NCBI RefSeq assembly: GCF_002237595.1
Contig: NZ_CP022529.1
Span: forward strand, 868,001-932,000
Direction of reading: 5' to 3'
Origin: Labrenzia sp. VG12
Lineage (GTDB): Bacteria > Pseudomonadota > Alphaproteobacteria > Rhizobiales > Stappiaceae
Length of the DNA: 64,000 nucleotides
The first letter of the stretch is position 1. Every line of letters starts with the position of its first letter. The position numbers and the translations under genes were made by a program. Below are positions 59,742 through 64,000 of the stretch, in pieces. The notes below the pieces were generated by a model. That model was not told the origin of the DNA and did not search any database. It saw only the letters and a list, made by a program, of their open reading frames with translations.

Positions 59742-60950
59742 TCAGGCTGTCTGGCGGGCCAGATCCTGCTTGAACAGGCCTTCCAGGTCCTCTGAATATT
59801 CGACAACCTGACCGCGGCCGCGCCGCTTGGCCGCATAAACGGCCAGATCGGCCCGGTGCAGCGCGGTTTTTTCCGTATCGCCTTCCCGGGTCAGGTAGGC
59901 CCCGACGCTCAGGCTGGGCACATAACTCTTGTCCTCGTGCGCACAGGGTGTTTTTGCACCTTCCATCACGCGGCCATAGAGTTTGCGGAACTCGTCGCGG
60001 GTGATGTCGGGGGCAAGCACCACAAATTCGTCGCCACCGAAACGTCCGACAATGTCGCTGTTCCTGCGGGTGCTGTCGCGCAGTATGCCGGCGATGTGTT
60101 TCAGCAGCAGATCGCCGCAGGCGTGTCCGTATTGGTCATTGACCTGTTTGAAATAGTCGACATCGACAAACAGGACACCCAGACCGTTGGCCGTCTCCGG
60201 GTCTGCGAAAAAGTCGTCGAGGATTTCCGAAATGGAATTGCGGTTCAGGATACCGGTCAACTGGTCGTAGCGGGTGAGTTCCAGCAGTTTGCGGTCCTTT
60301 TTTCGCAGCTGACGTGTCCGGTGCACATAGGCCGCGGCCGGGACCGCCAAAACAATCGCTGTGCCGAGAACAAGCAGCCAGCCGATCTGCTGGAACGCCG
60401 ATTCAAGGGCTTCTTCCAGGGGGCTGACGTCGACATAGACCTCAATTGTTCCGACCCGCCTGCCATCTGGTGTAACGGCAGGAACATAGGCTTCGACAAA
60501 AGTGTCTGGCTGTCCGGAGTATTCTGCAACCTCGTCGTGAATGACAAAGAGCTTCGGCTCGCCAGAGAAAAACACCTCCAGCGCATTCTTGTTGAGCGCA
60601 CCTTCATGATCAAACTCGGCGTCGCCGGCCGTAAAGGTGCGATGCCCGTGCATGTCAAACAACTGGAACTTCAGGATGTCGATCATGGCGAAGGAATCGA
60701 CAAGCCGAAGTATGTCGGCATCGGCAACAGCGCCCTCTTCAAACATGCTTTCTGCGTTGGGGACGTTCTTGAACAGCCGTTCCGACCAGGTCATTGCCTT
60801 GACTTCGGCATTGTGCCGGATGGAATTGAGCACCTGCCAATCCAGAAGCACATGAACGGCACCGGCAATACCGGCGAGCAAAAGCCCGCCTGCAACAACG
60901 GCAAGCACCAGCGGTCTTTTTGTCCAGTAGGGCAGGCTGAACAGCTGCAT
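59742..60950 (-). CDS. Membrane diguanylate cyclase (GGDEF)
   Basis: A 402-residue protein: an N-terminal membrane helix (RPLVLAVVAGGLLLAGIAGA), a periplasmic sensor region of about 140 residues, a second helix (IGWLLVLGTAIVLAVPAAAY), and a C-terminal GGDEF domain. The active site RFGGDEFVVL is intact and preceded by the RxxD inhibitory site (RNSDIVGRF). It makes c-di-GMP with product feedback. ATG 60950 has GGGA 6 bases upstream; the frame extends to a TTG at 60971. Confidence 0.92.
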   Translation of the reverse strand: MQLFSLPYWTKRPLVLAVVAGGLLLAGIAGAVHVLLDWQVLNSIRHNAEVKAMTWSERLFKNVPNAESMFEEGAVADADILRLVDSFAMIDILKFQLFDMHGHRTFTAGDAEFDHEGALNKNALEVFFSGEPKLFVIHDEVAEYSGQPDTFVEAYVPAVTPDGRRVGTIEVYVDVSPLEEALESAFQQIGWLLVLGTAIVLAVPAAAYVHRTRQLRKKDRKLLELTRYDQLTGILNRNSISEILDDFFADPETANGLGVLFVDVDYFKQVNDQYGHACGDLLLKHIAGILRDSTRRNSDIVGRFGGDEFVVLAPDITRDEFRKLYGRVMEGAKTPCAHEDKSYVPSLSVGAYLTREGDTEKTALHRADLAVYAAKRRGRGQVVEYSEDLEGLFKQDLARQTA

Positions 60951-61086
60951 CAATTTCCCTTGCGTCAACAACGTTTCTCTAATCTGTGCCCCAATGGGTG
61001 TTAAGCTGGCGTAAAATCCGGTCTTCCAATGCGCCAGGAAAACGCCGGGACCAGCAGGATTTGGGAGAGAAACGCTCGAAAAACAT

Positions 61087-61104
61087 ACGGTATTATGATA
61101 CCGT
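61087..61104. repeat. 18-bp palindrome ACGGTAT-TATG-ATACCGT
   Basis: Perfect 7-bp arms around a 4-base centre, followed by five T on the plus strand. Too A/T-rich for a usual terminator; an operator or a weak terminator upstream of rplM. Confidence 0.6.
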
Positions 61105-61160
61105 TTTTATAAGTCGTTGTTTTAAAAGGTTTTTATTGGGCTTTATTGCGTAATTTGTGA

Positions 61161-61189
61161 TTGACGACGTTTTGATGTCGGCGTATAAG
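61161..61189 (+). promoter_or_regulatory. Sigma-70-type promoter of rplM-rpsI
   Basis: -35 TTGACG (61161-61166), 17-bp spacer, -10 TATAAG (61184-61189), in an A/T-rich context 90 bp upstream of the rplM start. Near consensus, as expected for a ribosomal protein operon. Confidence 0.85.
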
Positions 61190-61278
61190 CTGCCTCGAAC
61201 GAATTCAAGGTCCGTTCGCTGCCTCTGTCATGGAGACGCGCGGGCCTTTTCTTTAACCGCTCAGTACGGATCAAACTC

Positions 61279-61746
61279 ATGAAGACCTTCTCTGCCAAGC
61301 CGGCTGAGGTCGAGAAAAAGTGGATCTTGATCGACGCAGAAGGCATGGTTGTCGGCCGTCTCGCCGCCTTCATCGCCAACCATCTGCGTGGCAAGCATCT
61401 GCCGACCTACACGCCTCACATCGACACCGGTGACAACGTCATCGTCGTCAATGCGGACAAAGTCGTGTTCACCGGCCGCAAGTACGACAACAAGAAATAC
61501 TACTGGCACACCGGCCATCCGGGCGGCATCAAGGAGCGCACCGCACGTGCCATCCTGGAAGGCCGTTTCCCGGAGCGCGTCCTGGAAAAAGCCGTGCAGC
61601 GTATGATGCCGGGCGGTCCGCTGTCCAACAAGCAGCTGAAAAACCTCAAGGTTTACGCTGGTCCGACCCACCCGCATGAAGCTCAGTCGCCGGAACTCGT
61701 CGACGTCAAGGGCCTCAACGCAAAGAATGACGGCAAGAGGGCTTAA
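61279..61746 (+). CDS. rplM: 50S ribosomal protein L13
   Basis: A 155-residue L13. It begins KTFSAKPAEVEKKWILIDAE and has GMVVGRLAAFIANHLRGKH, HIDTGDNVIVVNADKVVFTG, HTGHPGGIKERTA and the C-terminal KNLKVYAGPTHPHEAQSPE. Large-subunit protein that binds 23S rRNA early in assembly. First gene of the two-gene rplM-rpsI operon, 2 bp from rpsI. Confidence 0.98.
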   Translation: MKTFSAKPAEVEKKWILIDAEGMVVGRLAAFIANHLRGKHLPTYTPHIDTGDNVIVVNADKVVFTGRKYDNKKYYWHTGHPGGIKERTARAILEGRFPERVLEKAVQRMMPGGPLSNKQLKNLKVYAGPTHPHEAQSPELVDVKGLNAKNDGKRA

Positions 61747-61748
61747 CA

Positions 61749-62225
61749 ATGGCTGAGCTGCAATCCCTGGAAGAACTGGGCGGCGCGGTCGACACCGCAG
61801 CCCCCGAAGCTCCGGTCCATGTCCAGAAGCTGGACGCTCAGGGCCGTGCGTACGCAACCGGCAAGCGTAAGGACGCCATCGCGCGCGTCTGGATCAAGCC
61901 GGGCACCGGCAAGATCATCGTCAACAAGAAGGACTTCACCGAGTATTTCGCTCGTCCGGTTCTTCAGATGATCCTTCAGCAGCCGATCATGCTCACCGAC
62001 CGTGCTGGCCAGTACGACGTTGTAGCCACCGTCACCGGTGGTGGTCTGTCCGGTCAGGCTGGCGCTGTGCGTCACGGCCTCTCCAAGGCCCTGACCCACT
62101 ACGAGCCGGAGCTGCGCGGCGTTCTGAAGAAAAACGGCTTCCTGACCCGCGACAGCCGCGTCGTCGAACGTAAGAAGTTCGGCCGCCGCAAGGCCCGCCG
62201 GTCCTTCCAGTTCTCCAAGCGTTAA
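61749..62225 (+). CDS. rpsI: 30S ribosomal protein S9
   Basis: A 158-residue S9 with an extra N-terminus of about 30 residues (AELQSLEELGGAVDTAAPEA) seen in alphaproteobacteria. The core starts YATGKRKDAIARVWIKPGTG and ends in the conserved RKKFGRRKARRSFQFSKR, whose final Lys-Arg contacts the P-site tRNA. Starts 2 bp after rplM and ends before a strong terminator. Confidence 0.98.
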   Translation: MAELQSLEELGGAVDTAAPEAPVHVQKLDAQGRAYATGKRKDAIARVWIKPGTGKIIVNKKDFTEYFARPVLQMILQQPIMLTDRAGQYDVVATVTGGGLSGQAGAVRHGLSKALTHYEPELRGVLKKNGFLTRDSRVVERKKFGRRKARRSFQFSKR

Positions 62226-62256
62226 TCGCTGGACCGACTGGTCTTACCGTTTCAGG

Positions 62257-62286
62257 AAAACCCGCCGGAGCGATCCGGCGGGTTTT
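62257..62286. terminator. Bidirectional terminator of rplM-rpsI and the convergent YHYH gene
   Basis: Stem AAAACCCGCCGGA / TCCGGCGGGTTTT (62257-62269 and 62274-62286) with a GCGA loop and A/T tracts on both sides. About 30 bp after rpsI. Confidence 0.93.
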
Positions 62287-62309
62287 TTGTTGTCAGTTGA
62301 AGCCAAGCG

Positions 62310-63374
62310 CTATTCCGGGGGGATCGAACCGGGCGGCGGCAGCGGCACTTCGATTGGTTCCAGGGGCAGTCTTGCGTCGCAGGTCTGGGACCCGGGGGAG
62401 AGCGCACAGCCGAGTTCGGCCCTGAAACAGCCAATCACGCGGTTCACGCCCAGAGGGGCAGCGTGATAATGATAGCCGAGCCCTGCCGTTGTGTGGCCTC
62501 TGCATGAGTCGAGATCTGGCGGCTCCTGGCCATCTGCGTCCAGCTGGCTATAGATGCCGTGGCCATCCATCGCCATGCCCACAAGGTCCGCATGCCCGCC
62601 AGACTGTTCGACAGTTTCAAGACACTCCGTGGCGAAATGATAGTGGTAGCCGAAATAGGGGTTCACGTGACCGCCGCAATCGTCGAACGGGGCGATGTTG
62701 TAGGCGTGCAAAATGGCATTGACCGGGGCAGGGCCTTCAAAGCGGACCCCGTCGAGTGAAATGCCGGCGCCCGGATGATCGGTCAACTCGATTGGCTCGT
62801 CGACAGGCACAGGATCCAGCGGAATGAACAGTGTTCGAATGGGCGAAAAAACGGTCTGCTCCGGCGTGCACTGCGCGCAGTAATAGTAATACGCCTTCCA
62901 GACATCCGGCCGCGCCACTCCGAAGCAGGCATCAAAGGACCTTGAGACCAGGACTTCTCCCGTTTTCGGGTCATACATCTGCCATTTCGGATCGTCGTAG
63001 AATTCGGCCAGATTTTTGACGAACGCACCATCTGCGTCATAGACCTTGCCGTCCTTGAACCAGATGCCGGCGTCCTCCGGTCCGTCTTCAATCGTGCTCG
63101 GACACCAGGGCCCGGGCTCTTCGCGCGGCGCCTGTTTCAGCACCAGTTTCACGCATCTGGTCGTGGTGCCGCCGGAGAGCGTGCAGTCCGCTACCTCGGC
63201 GTCCTGCATGATGGCTTCCGGCCGGACATGAGCCAGGAAGGTCTTCAACACAGCGGATGCGTCTGGCGGAATGCTCAGTCTTGCAGCGTCATGTGCGCTG
63301 ACGTCAGACGGGATCAGGCAGACCGCCAAAAGGCCTGCACATGCAAGGTTTCCGGAAGGTCGGCTGACAATCAT
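62310..63374 (-). CDS. Exported YHYH-domain protein
   Basis: A 354-residue protein with a signal peptide (LACAGLLAVCLIPSDVSAHD). The YHYH domain in the C-terminal half shows FGYHYHFATECLE and, about 70 residues later, GLGYHYHAAPLGVNRVIGC, separated by DGHGIYSQLDADGQEP. Many Cys pairs suggest disulfides in the periplasm or outside. The catalytic role of YHYH proteins is not established; the His clusters look metal-binding. The ATG overlaps a small upstream open frame by 4 bp. Confidence 0.88.
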   Translation of the reverse strand: MIVSRPSGNLACAGLLAVCLIPSDVSAHDAARLSIPPDASAVLKTFLAHVRPEAIMQDAEVADCTLSGGTTTRCVKLVLKQAPREEPGPWCPSTIEDGPEDAGIWFKDGKVYDADGAFVKNLAEFYDDPKWQMYDPKTGEVLVSRSFDACFGVARPDVWKAYYYYCAQCTPEQTVFSPIRTLFIPLDPVPVDEPIELTDHPGAGISLDGVRFEGPAPVNAILHAYNIAPFDDCGGHVNPYFGYHYHFATECLETVEQSGGHADLVGMAMDGHGIYSQLDADGQEPPDLDSCRGHTTAGLGYHYHAAPLGVNRVIGCFRAELGCALSPGSQTCDARLPLEPIEVPLPPPGSIPPE

Positions 63375-63559
63375 GACGGTCCTCTGCGATCAGGTGACGA
63401 AACCGAGTCGGGCAAGAGGTGTTGCCCTTCCGGAAAATCGTAGCATGGTCCATTGACACCCCGTGCGCCGATCTGTTTCCGCATGTTGCCGTCGCGGAGC
63501 CGGTCGTTTGCGGCAAGGTGAGCCGATTTCGGCTTGCGCGCACGCCGTTTCCGGTCCAT
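63371..63559 (-). CDS. Possible small basic protein coupled to the YHYH gene
   Basis: A 62-residue frame starting MDRKRRARKPKSAHLAANDR. Two signs favour a real gene: a good ribosome site (GGAGAGGG, 4 bases before the ATG) and a 4-bp ATGA overlap with the YHYH gene, typical of translational coupling. It has no recognisable domain; the N-terminus is strongly basic. Against it, the C-terminal half looks unstructured and the frame is short. Also possible: a leader peptide or a chance frame. Confidence 0.4.
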   Translation of the reverse strand: MDRKRRARKPKSAHLAANDRLRDGNMRKQIGARGVNGPCYDFPEGQHLLPDSVSSPDRRGPS

Positions 63560-63617
63560 GCAGCCCTCTCCAAGGCCTGCCGGGCGGGCCAGAATGTCCA
63601 GATCGATGTCAGGTGCC

Positions 63618-64000
63618 ATGAGCCAGGCCAAATTCGTTACAGGCAGCTTGTTCCGTCATGTCACGGTCATGTCGCTGACGTCCTCAGTCGGCCTGATGGC
63701 GATCTTTGCCGTCGACTTTGTCGACATGATCTTCATCTCCATGCTCGGCAAGGCGGAACTGGCTGCCGCGGTTGGTTACGCCGGCGCGATCCTGTTTTTC
63801 ACCACGTCTTTCAATATCGGCGTTGCCATTGCGGCCGGCGCTCTGGTCGCGCGGGCGCTTGGGGCAGGGGATCGGGAGGAGGCGCGGCAACAGGCCTCCA
63901 ACGCGCTCGTGGCCGGGGTGATCTTCAGTGGCGTCTTTGCCCTTGCGGTCTGGTTGTCGCTGGACCTGCTTGTCAGCCTGATCGGCGCCCATGGCGACAC
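63618..64000 (+). CDS. MATE-family efflux transporter, N-terminal part (cut by window edge)
   Basis: 127 codons before the right edge. The translation MSQAKFVTGSLFRHVTVMSL, then GLMAIFAVDFVDMIFISMLG, and GYAGAILFFTTSFNIGVAIA shows the first three or so helices of a MATE (NorM/DinF-like) exporter, including the VDFVDMIFISMLG helix 1-2 motif. It would use a Na+ or H+ gradient to expel cationic compounds. An in-frame ATG at 63606 is an alternative start. Divergent from the small frame and YHYH gene. Confidence 0.88.
   Translation, partial: MSQAKFVTGSLFRHVTVMSLTSSVGLMAIFAVDFVDMIFISMLGKAELAAAVGYAGAILFFTTSFNIGVAIAAGALVARALGAGDREEARQQASNALVAGVIFSGVFALAVWLSLDLLVSLIGAHGD

Larger units (their letters stand above)
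60951..61278. other. Regulatory intergenic region before rplM
   Basis: About 328 bp between the divergent cyclase and rplM. It holds a perfect small palindrome (61087-61104), an A/T-rich stretch, and a near-consensus promoter (61161-61189) followed by an untranslated leader of about 80 bases. No open frame of note. Confidence 0.7.

Overview
The window is a GC-rich, almost fully coding stretch of an alphaproteobacterial chromosome. The gene types point to the Hyphomicrobiales, and I would guess a marine Stappiaceae-like genus (Roseibium, Labrenzia or Stappia). This rests on the Rkp-like capsule lipid genes, the molybdenum cofactor gene order, the YceI/cytochrome b561 cluster and paired ribosomal genes rplM-rpsI. 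I saw no rRNA, tRNA, CRISPR array, insertion sequence or prophage. It reads as core genome with a few accessory islands.

Layout. 1-2220: molybdenum cofactor and formate dehydrogenase maturation operon (fdhD, mobA, mobB, moeA on the minus strand, each pair overlapping by 4 bp). moaA lies apart at 8249-9301. 2288-8186: BenE-type transporter, BLUF blue-light sensor, short-chain dehydrogenase, Mrp-type Fe-S carrier ATPase and a Bcr/CflA drug exporter. 9480-12389: two divergent regulated units. One is a Tat-exported Acg-like nitroreductase with a MarR regulator, the other a cupin, ArsR regulator and SRPBCC protein. Each has a visible palindromic operator candidate. 12489-19864: photolyase, DUF971 protein, DnaB-like ATPase, L,D-transpeptidase, class I fumarase, and a yceI - cytochrome b561 - yceI operon.

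20291-26604: a glycerophosphodiesterase, then two FecR-domain exported proteins with long Asn/Ser/Gly tandem-repeat tails and a CHASE2-PAS-GGDEF-EAL protein. The GGDEF domain looks dead and the EAL domain intact. The two fecR-like genes share an upstream sequence element, which suggests a duplicated, co-regulated envelope-sensing c-di-GMP module. 26732-37799: succinate-semialdehyde dehydrogenase, an XRE regulator, tamB-tamA, folD and an AGE-family sugar epimerase.

38037-53523 is the most interesting region, a capsule (K-antigen type) locus. It holds a Wza-like export lipoprotein, two tandem KpsS-like and one KpsC-like Kdo-transferase-type proteins, a short-chain dehydrogenase, an alpha-oxoamine synthase (RkpG-like) and a 2540-residue highly reducing type I polyketide/fatty acid synthase (RkpA-like). 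The synthase ends at its acyl carrier domain with no thioesterase. The PKS - oxoamine synthase - reductase set resembles the fungal fumonisin off-loading logic and may build an amino-alcohol lipid acceptor for the capsule. This is inference.

53891-64000: divergent non-pyrrolysine MttB-family methyltransferase and betaine-homocysteine methyltransferase, small exported and monooxygenase proteins, a ferric-reductase-like flavocytochrome, a thioesterase, a membrane diguanylate cyclase, rplM-rpsI with a clear promoter and terminator, a YHYH-domain secreted protein with a possible small upstream gene, and the start of a MATE exporter.
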